Positions 16,781 to 28,400 of a stretch of 36,107 bases of DNA are shown in pieces. Each line of letters starts with the position of its first letter. Position 1 is the stretch's first letter. The position numbers and the translations under genes were made by a program. Source of the stretch: an uncultured Pleomorphomonas sp. (lineage in GTDB: Bacteria > Pseudomonadota > Alphaproteobacteria > Rhizobiales > Pleomorphomonadaceae); NCBI GenBank assembly GCA_937868725.1, contig CALMMQ010000093.1, forward strand, positions 1-36,107. Reading direction: 5' to 3'. The notes under the pieces are model-generated. The model searched no databases. It was not told where the DNA came from and saw only the letters and a program-made list of their open reading frames with translations.

Positions 16781-18529
16781 CTAGAACAGCGCGTCGTCGA
16801 GCAGGCTGTCGGCGGCGGCGGCCGTCGGGGCCGGCGCCGTCTCGGACGGCAGGCCGACGGCCAGCACCCGCCGGTGCACGTCGCGCTCGCCGGCCATGGT
16901 ATAGAGGTGATAGAGGCGGCCGGAGAAGTCGGCGAAGGCCGGGTCGGTGGCCGGCGCCCCGGTCAGGGCGGCGGCGCTGCCGAACAGCACGCGGCATTCA
17001 TCGAGCAGATCGCCGAGACCGTGGCGGAAATCGAGTTCGGCGGCGATGCGGCCGATGCGTTCGGCGGCGGCGTTGCCATTGCGCGCCGTCTCGGCGATGG
17101 CGCGGTCGGTGCGGCCGGACGCCTCACGCAAGGTCAGCATGGCGCCGTCGAGCTCGCTGACGAGGTCGACCGTGTCCGCTTGGCTGGCAATTTCGGCAGC
17201 CGTTTTATCCATGGCCGATAGACAACCCAGAATTCCCTCCGCCGCCACGCCCAGCCGCGTGGCGTAGGTGTTCATCTCGGCGGCGACGACGCCAACCGCC
17301 CGCCCCTTGTCGCCAAGGCGGTTGGAGCGCAGATAGGCGTTGATGGCCAGGCAACGGATGTCGTCGCGGACGTTGCGCAGGTTGCCGATGTTGCCCATGT
17401 TGTTGAGCAGTTCGGTGGCGACGCGTTTGGTGGCGGCGTAGGCCTCGTTGGCCAGCCGGCTCGCCGCCGCCACCTCGCTTACCAGGCCACGGGCCTCGCC
17501 GACGCCGGTCTCGATGGCCTTCAGCGTCTGGCCGCAGTCGCCCGTCGCCCGTCCGGACAGGTCGAGAATGCGGCGAGCGTCTTCGGAAAAGCCGTCGATG
17601 GTGGCGACGATCGTTCTGGTCTCGCTGACGAAATCCTGCATCAGCGCCGCCGTCTGGGCGGCCAGGACCTTGTGGCCGACAGCCTTCAGCGCCGCGGCCG
17701 CGGCCGGCTCGGCGCAGGCGGCCAACAGTTCCTGCAGCGTGGCAATGCCGGTCTGAACGTGTTCGATGCGCTGGCGCGTCATGTCGCCGATCTGCAGTGC
17801 CGCCAGCACCGTCGCCACCTTGGCCTGCACCGCCCTGGCCGCCTTGCTGGCGGCACTGGCAAGGCGGGCGAGGTCGCCGTGATGGCGGCGGACCGCTTGC
17901 AGCGCGCCGTGCAGCGTCGAAAACAGCGACGGCATTTCGTCCGTGACACCGGCGCCACCGGCGTTGCGGGCGATGGCGATCTGGCCGTTCAACTCGTTGA
18001 CGCGGCCGGAGAAGACGTTGACCTGCTCGACAGCCGAGGCGACGTATTTGGCGACGTCGTCGGCGAAGGTGACGAACTCCGGCACGCCGGCGCCGGCGAT
18101 GCGCGTCTCCACGGCACAGGTGGCGAGGTAGCGCAGCGAGCCCTGCATGTCGCGGATGCGCGGGCCGATGGCTTCGCCGTCGGCCAGAATGGTAGCGAGA
18201 CGGGCGCGCGCCGCGTCCTCGGCCTTGGCCAGCGCCGCCAGCCCGGACAGCGTCGCCTCGACCCGGGCAGAGGCGGCTTCGCAGGCATTGTCGTCGAGCG
18301 AACCCACGACACCGTCGAGGGCGTCGAGCAGGTGACCGACGATGTCGTGGGCGGCCATCAGCGCGGTGCCGCCGGCCAGAAAGCGCTCTTCGATCAGCGA
18401 TCGCGCCGCTTCCAGACGCTCGGCGATGATGCCAAGATCGGTTCGACAGGCGTTGTCGGCCAGCATGGCGTTGAACGGATCGGCAGCGAACGGCGTGCGA
18501 TCAATTCCGTGCAGGGGCGTTTGGTCCAT
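16781..18529 (-). CDS. soluble MCP-like alpha-helical protein (degenerate methyl-accepting signalling domain)
   Basis: This 582-residue protein is almost entirely Ala-rich helix with no membrane segment or signal peptide. Around residues 390-427 the sequence LAINAYLRSNRLGDKGRAVG followed by VVAAEMNTYATRLG closely parallels the tip of chemoreceptor signalling domains (NAAIEAARAGE-GRGFAVVA-EVR). The Glu and Arg residues expected for CheA/CheW contact are partly replaced. Earlier parts (IGDMTRQRIEHVQTGI) resemble helical bundles of cytoplasmic chemoreceptors. The ATG at 18529 has AGG upstream; the frame extends 22 codons further without family support. No che genes are nearby. Its function is unknown: a cytoplasmic receptor or a structural coiled-coil are both possible. 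Confidence 0.7.
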   Translation of the reverse strand: MDQTPLHGIDRTPFAADPFNAMLADNACRTDLGIIAERLEAARSLIEERFLAGGTALMAAHDIVGHLLDALDGVVGSLDDNACEAASARVEATLSGLAALAKAEDAARARLATILADGEAIGPRIRDMQGSLRYLATCAVETRIAGAGVPEFVTFADDVAKYVASAVEQVNVFSGRVNELNGQIAIARNAGGAGVTDEMPSLFSTLHGALQAVRRHHGDLARLASAASKAARAVQAKVATVLAALQIGDMTRQRIEHVQTGIATLQELLAACAEPAAAAALKAVGHKVLAAQTAALMQDFVSETRTIVATIDGFSEDARRILDLSGRATGDCGQTLKAIETGVGEARGLVSEVAAASRLANEAYAATKRVATELLNNMGNIGNLRNVRDDIRCLAINAYLRSNRLGDKGRAVGVVAAEMNTYATRLGVAAEGILGCLSAMDKTAAEIASQADTVDLVSELDGAMLTLREASGRTDRAIAETARNGNAAAERIGRIAAELDFRHGLGDLLDECRVLFGSAAALTGAPATDPAFADFSGRLYHLYTMAGERDVHRRVLAVGLPSETAPAPTAAAADSLLDDALF

Positions 18530-18726
18530 GCGTACAAACCTGGCGAGCCCTTTCCCCCCTCTGCCACAGCCGATGGCAGAGCGGTGACCGGGCATCGACG
18601 CACCCGGTCAGGCGGTCCGAAACATTTGCCGGCACCGCTTGCGCGTCAGTGATCCCATAAAATGATAAACTATCGGTGCACGACTAGTTAGGTATTGTGG
18701 CGGCCGATCCCCTGTTCCGACGCCTT

Positions 18727-19146
18727 TCAGCAGGATGCACCGGCAGGATTATCCATGCTGGCCCAGACCTTCGGCGTCACGGTCTTGGGCCGACCTTCGT
18801 CGTCGACTGCGACATAGACGAACTCGGCCTCGGTCACCTTGTCGCGCACGTCGGACAGAAAGCGGCGGGCCCAGCACTCGATGCCGATATGCATCGAGGT
18901 GCGGCCGACCTTCAGCAGGCGGGTGTAGACGCAGAGCACGTCACCAACCTTGACCGGCCGGATGAAGGTCATGGCGTGGACGGCCACCGTCACCGCCCGA
19001 CCGCCGCAGCAGTGCACCGCCGCGATGCCGCCGGCCGAGTCCATCTGCGCCAGTACCCAGCCGCCGAAGACGTCGCCATAAGCGTTGGTGTCGGCCGGCA
19101 TGGCATTTATGCGGATGGTGAGTTCGCCAAGCGGTTCATCGGACAT
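18727..19146 (-). CDS. acyl-CoA thioesterase, YciA-like hotdog fold
   Basis: This 139-residue single hotdog-domain protein probably hydrolyses acyl-CoA in the cytosol. The segment MPADTNAYGDVFGGWVLAQM carries the conserved Asn and Asp-Val-Phe-Gly-Gly motif of the YciA/BACH group, where the Asp is catalytic. FIRPVKVGDVLCVY is the second family hallmark. The start at 19146 is chosen because GGAGGAGAGG lies just upstream; an in-frame ATG 26 codons earlier has no such site. It is downstream of and divergent from the giant repeat gene, and there is no evident link between the two. Confidence 0.88.
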   Translation of the reverse strand: MSDEPLGELTIRINAMPADTNAYGDVFGGWVLAQMDSAGGIAAVHCCGGRAVTVAVHAMTFIRPVKVGDVLCVYTRLLKVGRTSMHIGIECWARRFLSDVRDKVTEAEFVYVAVDDEGRPKTVTPKVWASMDNPAGASC

Positions 19147-19409
19147 CGGGTTCGCCTCTCCTCCAGCGGCTACGGGCGACGACGCCCGTGGCGGCGAAGA
19201 TAGCGGGAAACCGGCGCATGACAAGCCGCAGACGCTGACGGCCGGGCCGCGCCGGCTGCAACCTTGGCGGCAGCGTCCGCCCGTCGGCCCGGTCCGGCAG
19301 AAACTGCCGGGCCGAAGGCAAGACTTGCCGAGAGACCGGAGCGGCGCAATGGCGCCCGGAATAATTTATTGAATTTACATCATTTTATTAGGCCGAAAAT
19401 CGTTTTTGC
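19147..19409. other. intergenic region upstream of the giant repeat gene
   Basis: No gene is seen. Two compact palindromes occur: CCGGCAG-AAA-CTGCCGG (19294-19310) and GGCAAG-A-CTTGCC (19317-19329). Bases 19360-19400 are strikingly AT-rich (TAATTTATTGAATTTACATC), unlike the rest of the window. This could be a bending or activator-binding region for the promoter that follows. Confidence 0.45.
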
Positions 19410-19425
19410 TGGCATCGATCTTGCG
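19410..19425 (+). promoter_or_regulatory. candidate sigma-54 (RpoN) -24/-12 promoter of the giant repeat gene
   Basis: TGGCATCGATCTTGCG matches TGGCACG-N4-TTGCW with the exact spacing of the GG and GC dinucleotides, and differs at positions 6, 7 and the last. Transcription would begin about 35-40 bases before the GTG start. The AT-rich stretch upstream would suit bending between activator and polymerase. No matching sigma-70 -10 with proper spacing was seen. Confidence 0.5.
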
Positions 19426-19435
19426 ACGGGCTTCG

Positions 19436-19454
19436 CGCGGGTACTTGGCCCGCG
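19436..19454 (+). other. hairpin in the 5' untranslated region of the giant gene
   Basis: CGCGGG (19436-19441) and CCCGCG (19449-19454) form a perfect 6-bp stem with a seven-base loop, close to the predicted 5' end and 19 bases before the GTG start. It could stabilise the very long transcript. Confidence 0.4.
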
Positions 19455-19473
19455 ATGAAGGGCAAGCAGCGCC

Positions 19474-22400
19474 GTGACATCGATATCGGCAACGAAGTCG
19501 ATCTACAGCTCCTACACGGTGACCCAGATCACCAATCTCTCGTCGGCTGAAATCGAGTCGATGAGCACGACGGACATTGCCGCCCTGTCGACCAACCAGC
19601 TGTCGGCCATGTCGACCGACCAGGTCGCCGCCTTCACCATTTCGCAACTGACCTTCAGCGCCGCCCAGCTGTCGGTGTTCAGTGCCGAGCAGATCGAGGC
19701 CTTCTCGCCGACCGAGATCGCAGCCCTGTCGACAACGCAGATCCGCGCCCTGACGGCGACCGAACTGACCGGCCTCACCGACGAGCAGTTTGCGGCGCTG
19801 ACCGAGACGCAGATCGCCGCGCTGATGCCGGCCCAGGTCAAGGTGCTGACCACGACGCAAGTGGCCTCGCTCGCCAGCACTCAGCTCGCCGCCCTGACGG
19901 CGTCGCAGATCGGTGTGATGACGACGACGCAGATCGGCGCCCTCACCAGCGACGAGATGAGCGCGCTCGCCACGACGCAGATTGCCGCCCTGCCGCGCAC
20001 GTCGGTGGCCTCGCTCAGCGAAACGCAGATCGACGCCCTCGACGCCACCCAGCTCGGCGCCCTGACCTCGGCCCAGATCAGCTCGCTCACCACGACGCAG
20101 ATCGGTTACCTCAGCGACGACGACATCGACGCCTTCTCGGCCACCCAGCTCAAGGGTCTCACCTCGGCGCAGGCCGCCGCGCTCAGCAGTACCTCGCTGC
20201 TCGGCCTGACGGCGACGCAGCTGGCAGGGCTGTCGGCCAACGTCATCGCCTCGCTGTCAACGACGGTGATCGCCGGCCTCGACGCGAACCAGGTGGCAGC
20301 GCTCAGCACCAGCCAGATCAAGGCGCTCAAGGTGGCGCAGGTCGACGCTTTCGACACGACGCAGATCGGCGCCCTGACCACGACGCAGCTGGCGGCCATG
20401 TCGTCGACGCAGATCGCCTCGCTGTCGACCGACCAGTTCGCCAGCCTGTCGGCAACCCAGATCGCCAGCCTGTCGGCGGCTTCGATCTACGCCCTGGCGA
20501 CGACCCAGGTCGAAGTGCTCAACGAGACGCAGATCGCGGCCTTGACCAACACGCAGGTCGCCTCGCTGACCCGCACGGCGCTCGCCACGCTGTCGTCGAG
20601 CCAGATCACGGCCTTTTCGGCGACCCAGATCGCCCGCCTGACGTCGACGGCGCTGGCCGGCCTCGACCAGAGCCAGGTCGACGCGCTGACCGACGCCCAG
20701 GTGGCGACGATGTCGGTCACCCAGATCGCCGGCCTGACGACGACCGGACTGTCCGGCTTGTCGACGACCGACATCGCCGCGCTCACCACCACGCAGTTGC
20801 GCGGTCTGTCATCGACCGACATCGGCAATCTCGCCGACACCCAGTTCGCGGCGCTGACGACGACGCAGATCGCCGCGCTGACCTCGACCCAGGTCAAGGG
20901 GCTGACCGAGGACGAGCTGCTGTCGCTCGACACCACCCACCTCGCCGCCCTGACCAGCACGGCCTGCGCCGGCCTCACTTCGGGCCAGTTGGCGCGCCTG
21001 TCGACGACGCAGATCGCCAGCCTCTCGACGACGCAGATCGACGGGCTGACCTATCTGTCGCTGTCCTCGCTGTCCGGCGATCAGATCGCCGCCCTCGGCA
21101 CCGACCAGCTGGCATCGCTGAGCACGACGCAGGTCAAGGGGCTGACCAAGAGCGAGATGGCGGCGCTGACCACCACGCAGTTGACGGCGCTGACCTCGAC
21201 GCAGTTCGCGGCGCTGACCTCGACCGCCGTTTCGGGCCTCACCACCGAACAGGCCGCCGCGCTGTCCCTCGACCAACTGCGGGCGCTGACCTCGACCAAC
21301 ATCGCCGCCCTGTCGATCGACGCCGCCGGCGCGCTGACCGTTACGGCACTGGCCAGCCTGTCGACCACCCAGGTGGCGGCGCTGACCTCGACCAACATCG
21401 CCACTCTCGACACGACGCAGTTCAATGCCCTGACGACGACGCAGCTGGCCGTGCTGACCTCGACCCAGGTGAAGGGTCTCAGCGAAGCCGAACTCGACAC
21501 GCTCACCACCACGCGCCTCGGCGTGCTGACCTCGACGGCGCTGGCCGGGCTGACGGCGACGCAGATCAGCGAACTCGACGTGACGCAGGTGGCGGGCCTG
21601 ACGGTCACCCAGATCAAGGGTCTGGCGGCGACGGCCTTCAACGCCCTGTCGTCGACCCAGATCGGCGCCCTGCAGACGACGCAGATCGCCGCGCTGCAGC
21701 TTGAGCAGGTGCGGCGGATGACCGGCACGCAGGTGGCGCTGCTGTCGACCGAACAGCTCGATGCCATGTCGCGGTCGCAGCTCGGAGCCATTTCGTGGAC
21801 GGCGGTGGCGGCGATGACGACGACGCAGATCGCCTCGCTCGACGACACGCAGCTGTCGGCGCTGACGGCGACGCAGGTCGGCTACCTCGCCGACACGCAG
21901 CTGGCCGTGCTGACGACGTCGCAGATGGCCCGCCTCACCGTCACCCAGCTGCGGGCGCTGACGACGACGCAGATCGGCGAGCTGGTGTCGACACAGCTCG
22001 ACGCCTTGACCTCGACGCAGATGAGTTCGCTGACCTCGACCCAGATCAAGGGCCTCAGCGAAGAGCAGTTGTCGGACATGACGACGACGCGCATCCAGCA
22101 GTTGACGTCGGCCCAGCTGGCGGGGTTGACCCAGACGCAGATCGCCAAGCTGTCCGAAGACCAGATGGCGGCGCTGTCGATCACCCAGATGCGCGGCCTC
22201 ACCTATACCCAGATGGCCGCCCTCAGCGCCCTGCAGGTGGCGGCGCTGTCGTCGACGCAGCTGTCGGCGCTGTCGACCACCCAGGTCAAGGGACTCAACG
22301 CCAGTAATATAAGTGGCCTCGATCAGACCGACATCGCCGCGCTGGCGACGACCCAGGTCGCCGCCCTGGCCGGCGGCGCCGTCGCCGCCCTGGCCGACAC

Positions 22401-25400
22401 GCAGATCGCCGCCTTCACCACGCGTCAGCTGACCTCGCTCAGCACCACGGCCATGAGCGCGCTCACCGCCACTTCGCTCGATGCGCTGTCCGAGGACGAA
22501 CTGGCGCTGTTCACCTCGAACCAGGTCCGGGCGCTGACCACCACCGCCATCGCCTCGCTCGACACGACCCAGCTCAACGCCCTCGACACGACGCAGATCT
22601 CGCGCCTGACGGTGGCACAGGTCGCCGCGCTCGCCGACACCCAGATCGCCTCGCTGACCAGCAGCCAGTTCGCGGCCCTGACGGCGACCGAGTTCACGGC
22701 GCTGACCACGACGCAGCTCGGCGCGCTCACCGGCGATCAGATCAGCGGCCTGACGACGACGCAGTTGCGCGGCCTGACGGCCACCAACATCAGCGCCCTC
22801 AGCAACACCCAGCTCACCGCCCTCAGCACGACCCAGATGGCGGCGCTGACCACCACCCAGATCAAGGGCCTCGACGCCGACGCCGTGGCGGCGCTGTCGA
22901 CCACCCAGTTCGCCGCCCTCAACGAAACGCAGATGGCGGCGCTGACGGCGACGGCGGCGGCGGCGCTCAACGATACCCAGCTGGCCGCCTTCGCCACGAC
23001 GCAGGTGGCGGCGCTGTCGACCACCGCCATCAATGCCCTGACGCCCGACGTCATCGATGCCCTGTCGACGACCGACTTCGCGGCCATGTCGACGACGCAG
23101 ATCCGCGCCTTCGGTACCAGCGCCGTCGCCGCCCTCAGCACGACGCAGTTCGCCGCCCTGTCGACGGCGCAACTGGCGGCCCTGACCACGACGCAGGTGG
23201 CCGCCCTCGACGACGACCAGATCTCGGAGCTCACCGGCACGCGGCTTTCCGCCCTGACCTCGACGCAGCTGGCCGGTCTGACCACCGACCAGATCGAGGT
23301 GCTGACCACCGACCAGATCGCCGCCCTGACCACGACGCAATGGCGCGGCCTCAAGGGCACCGAGGTGGCGGCGCTGTCGACGGCCCAGATCGCCGCCCTC
23401 ACCACGGCCCAGATCGACGCCATGAGCCCGTCGCAGGTGGCCGGCTTCCTGCAGACGCAGATCGCCGCCCTGTCGACCAGCCAGATCGGCGCCCTCACCA
23501 CCACCTCGATCACCGCCCTGAGCTCGACGGCGGCCGCCGGCCTCACCGTCACCCAGATCGCCGCCATGAGCACGACGCAGCTGGCCGCGCTGACGTCGAA
23601 GAGCATCGCCGCCCTCTCCACCGATACCCTGACCGGCCTCGGCACCGACATCATCGCCGCCCTGACGACGGCGCAGATCAAAGGGCTCTCCGTCACGGCG
23701 CTGGCCAGCCTCGACACGACGCAGATCGCGGCGCTGTCGACCAGCCAGGTCGCCGCCTTCACCGAGACCCAGATCGCCAGCCTGACCAACGCCCAGATCG
23801 ACGCGCTCGCCGACACCCAGGCCGCCGCCTTGACGTCGACGCAGATCGGCGCCCTCGACACAACGCAGATCGTGGCGCTCGATGCCACCGAACTCGCCCG
23901 CCTCACCACCTCGCAGCTCAAGGGACTGGTCGCCTCGGAAGTGGCCGCCCTGTCGACGACGCAACTGGCGACGATCAGCGCCACCCAGCTCGCCGCCCTG
24001 ACCACCACGGCGCTGAGCGGCCTCAACCAGACCGACCTCGGCACGCTCACGGCGACGCAGTTCGCCGCCCTCGGCACGACGCAGATCGCCGCCCTCACCA
24101 CCACGGCGCTAGGCGGCCTGACGGCCGACGGCATCGCCGCCCTTGCCACCACCCAGATCGCGGCCCTGACGGCGACGCAGATCGGCAGCCTCGCCGATAC
24201 CCAGATCGCGCAGCTCTCCACCGATCAGGTGGCGGCGCTGACCCGGCTCGAGGTGGCGGGCCTCACTTCGACGCAGATCGCCGCCCTCACCACCAGCCAG
24301 TTGGCCGTACTGTCGGCGACGCAGATGGCGGCCCTGTCGGCAGCGGCGGTGAGCGGCTTCACCTCGACGCAGCTCAACGCCCTGACGACGACCCAGTTCG
24401 GCGCCCTGACCGCCACCGAGCTTGGCGCCATGACGACGACGCAGCTCGGTTCGATGACGGCGACGCAGATCGCTTCGCTGACCACGACGCAGCTGCGCGG
24501 CCTGACGCCGACCGAGATCGGCGCCCTCAGCACGTCGCAGCTGGCCGGGCTGTCGACCCGCCAGGTGTCGGCGCTGACGACGACGCAGCTGACCGGCCTC
24601 ACCGCCGACCAGATGGCCGGCCTCTCGGCCGACCAGTTCAATGCCCTGAGCGCCACCCAGGTGCAGGCGATCAGCACCAGCGCGCTTGCCAACATCGCCA
24701 GCACGGCCATCGACGACCTGCCGACGACGCTCTTGGCGGCGCTGTCATCGACGCAGTTCGCGAGCCTCACCGAAACTCAGATCGCCGCCCTGACCACCAG
24801 TCAGCTCGCCGCCCTCACCGCCACCGAACTCGCCGGCATGACGGCGACGCAGCTTGGGGCGCTCACCGCCACCGGGCTCGGCGCGCTGGCCACCTCGCAG
24901 GTGGCGGCGTTGACCTCGTCGGCAGTCACCGGCCTCACCGCCACGGAAATGGCGGCGCTCAAGGCGACGCAGCTTGCCGCCCTCACCACCACGGCGCTTG
25001 CCGGGCTGACCGACACCCAGATTGCCGCGCTGGCGACGACCCAGCTCGCCGCGCTGACGACGACGCAGTTCTCGGCCTTGAGCACGGCGGCCATTTCCGG
25101 CCTCACCGCCACCGAACTGCAGTCGCTGGCCAGCACCCAGCTCGCCAACATGACGGCGACGCAGATCGGGGCGCTGTCGGCGACGCAGGCGGCGGCGCTC
25201 ACCACCTCCCAGTTCGGCGCCCTGACGGCGACGGCCATCGCCGGCCTGACCTCGACGGCCGTGTCGGCGCTGTCAGTCAGCCAGATCGACAGCCTGACCA
25301 CGACGCAGGTCGCGGCGCTGTCGGCGACGGCGATCTCCGGCCTGACGCGTACCGAAATTGCCGCCATGTCGCAGGACCAGCTGGCGGCGCTGTCGACCAC

Positions 25401-28400
25401 CCAGATCGCCGGCCTTACCGAAACCCAGATTGCCAGCCTCGACACCAGCCAGATCGCCGGCATGAACACGACGCAGTTGCGGGCGCTGATCTCGGCGGCC
25501 ATCGCCGGTCTGTCGGTCACGGCCATCGCGGCGCTGTCGTCGACCCAGGTGGGCAGCCTGACGGCGACGCAGATCGCCGCCTTCGCCAGCACGCAGATCG
25601 CCGCGCTCACCGCCGACCAGATCGGCAATCTGTCGACGACGGCCATCGCCAGCCTGTCGTCGAGCCAGCTCGGCGCCCTCACCACCACCCAGACGGCAGC
25701 GCTGACCACCACCCAACTCGCCGCCCTTTCGGCCACCGCCGCCAGCGGCCTGACCACCGCCGACCTGCAGACGCTGACCACCACCCAGCTCGCCGCCCTG
25801 ACGTCGACGGCGCTCGGCAGCCTTACTACCAGCCAGATCGCCGGCCTCACCACCGGCCAGATCGCGGCGCTGTCCACCACCCAGGTCAAGGGTCTGACGG
25901 CCACCGAACTCGGCGCGCTGACGGCGGCGCAGGTCGACGCCCTCGCCGCCACCCAGCTGGCCGCCCTCGCCGCGACACAGGTGGCCGGCTTCACCTCGAC
26001 CCAGACGGCGGCGCTCGACGCCACGCAGATCGCCGCGCTGACCAAGCCGCAGGTCGCCGCCCTCGGCGCCGATGCGCTGTCCGGCCTCTCCACCACCCAG
26101 ATCGCCGCGCTCACCACGACGCAGGCGAGCGCGCTGACCGCCACGCAGATCGCCGGTCTCGCCACGCGCCAGGTGGCGGCACTGTCGCAGACCCAGATCG
26201 GCGTCCTCAACTCGACGCAGGTCGCCGCCCTGACCAGCAGCCAGATCGGCGCGCTCACGGCCACCCAGATCGCCGGCCTCGCCACGACGCAGATCGCCGC
26301 CATCGATGCGGCCGCCGTCGCCGGCCTCACCGCCACGGAGATCGCGGCGCTGGCCAGCAGCCAGCTCGCCGCCCTGACGGCGACGCAGTTCGCCGGCTTC
26401 ACGTCGGCGCAGGTGACGGCGCTTTCGACCGCCCAGATCGGCAATCTGACGACGACGCAGCTGAGCGCGCTCAGTGCCAGTGGCCTCGACGGCCTGACGA
26501 CGACCGAGATCGCTGCCCTGTCGACGACACAGCTGACGGCGCTGACGGCGACGCAAATCGCCTCGCTCGACGAAACGCAGATTTCCTCGCTCGCCACCGC
26601 CCAGATCGCCGCGCTGACGACGGCGCAGATCTCCGGCCTGACGGCGACGCAGCTCGGCGCGGTGACGGCGACGCAGTTCTCCTCACTGACCACCACCCAG
26701 CTCAGCGCCCTCACCAGCACCGCCTTCTCCGGCCTGACGACCACCCAGATCGCCAGTCTCGACGGCAACCAGATCGCCGCCCTCACCACCACGGAACTGT
26801 CGGCACTCAAGACAACGCAGGCGACGACGCTGTCGGCCGATCAACTGGCGGCGCTCAACACGACGCAGCTGCGGGCGCTGACCCGCGCCGCCATCGGCAG
26901 CCTGACGACCACCCAGCTCGCCAGCCTCGACGGCACCGACTTCGCCGCTCTGACGACGACGCAGATGTCGGGCCTCGCCGACACGCAGGTCGCCAACCTG
27001 ACGACCACCCAGCTGGCGGCACTGACCACCGACCAGATCGGCGCTCTCAGCACGTCCGCCCTCAACGGCCTGACGGCCAGCCAGCTCGCCGGTCTCGCCT
27101 CGACGCAGGTCAACGCCCTGACGGCGACACAGCTCGTCTCGCTCGACGATACCCAGATCGCCGCCCTGACGGCGGCCCAGGTCTCCGCGCTCTCCACCAC
27201 CACCGTCGCCGGGCTCGGTACGACGCAGGTGGCGGCGCTGACCACGACGCAGTTGGCGAACCTGTCGTCGACGCAGATCGCCGCCCTTTCCACCACGGCG
27301 GTACACGGGCTGACGGCGACGCAGATCGCCGCCCTCTCCACCGGCCAGCTCGGCGCGCTGACGGCCACCGAGATCGGCGCTTTCACCTCGACCCAGGTCG
27401 GGGCGCTGTCGACAACCCAGATCGCCACGCTGTCGACGACGCAGATCACCGGCCTTGCCTCGAGCGGGCTGGCGGCGCTGACCACGGCGCAGGTGGCGGC
27501 ACTGACCACGGCGCAGGTCGGGGCCTTGACCACCACGGCGCTGGCCGGTCTCAACAACAGCCAGGCCGCGGCGCTCAACACGACGCAGCTGGCCACCCTG
27601 TCGACGACGCAGCTGTCGGCGCTGTCGACCAGCGGCATCGCCGGCCTCACCGCCAGCCAGATCGACGCGCTGACCAGCCGGCAGCTGTCGTCGTTGACCA
27701 GCGCCCAGATCGGCGCTCTGACCACGACGCAGATCGGCAGCCTCGACAGCACCCAGATCGCCACCTTGACGGTGACCGAAATCGCCGGTCTCGCCTCGAC
27801 GCAGGTGGCGAGCCTTGCCGACACGCAGATCGACGCGCTGGCGACGACGCAGATCGCCGCCCTGTCGACGGCCGCCGTTACCGGCCTCACCACCACCGAG
27901 ATCAACGGCTTCGAGACGACGCAGCTCGGCGCCCTCAGTTCGACGCAGCTCGGCGCCCTGACGACGACGCAGGTGGCCGGCCTCTCCACCGGTTCCGTCG
28001 CCGCGCTGACCACGACGCAGATGAGCGGCCTCGGCGCCGCGGCCATCGGTTCGCTGACCACGGCGCAGGTGGCGGCGCTGTCGACCCGCCAGGTGGCGTC
28101 GCTGACGACGTCGGCGCTGGCCGGCCTCAATGCGACCCAGCTCGCCGCCTTCGCCGATACCCAGCTCGCCGCGCTTTCCAATACCCAGCTCGCCGCCCTG
28201 TCGACGGCGGCCGTCAAGGGCCTCACCACCACGAGCTTCGCCGCCCTGTCGACGGCCCAGCTCAAGAGCCTGACGACGACGCAGATCGGCGCTCTTACCA
28301 CCACGCAGGTGGCCGGCCTGACGACGACTGAGCTCAATACGCTGACGGCCACCGAGGTTACCGGGCTCGCCGCCACTGGCGTTGCCGCCCTCACCGCCAC

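Noticed and set aside
20809-23964. 1051-codon open frame on the minus strand inside the giant gene
   Set aside because: Its Arg-, Gly- and Gln-rich pseudo-repeats are the mirror of the 24-bp coding repeat, which lacks stop codons in several frames. No start signal or domain supports it. The same applies to the other long minus-strand frames in 20106-29480.
23340-28331. 1663-codon plus-strand frame overlapping the giant gene
   Set aside because: It is an out-of-frame reading of the same repeat giving Arg/Asp/His-rich low-complexity sequence. The octad frame has clear protein-level conservation with codon variation, and this frame does not.
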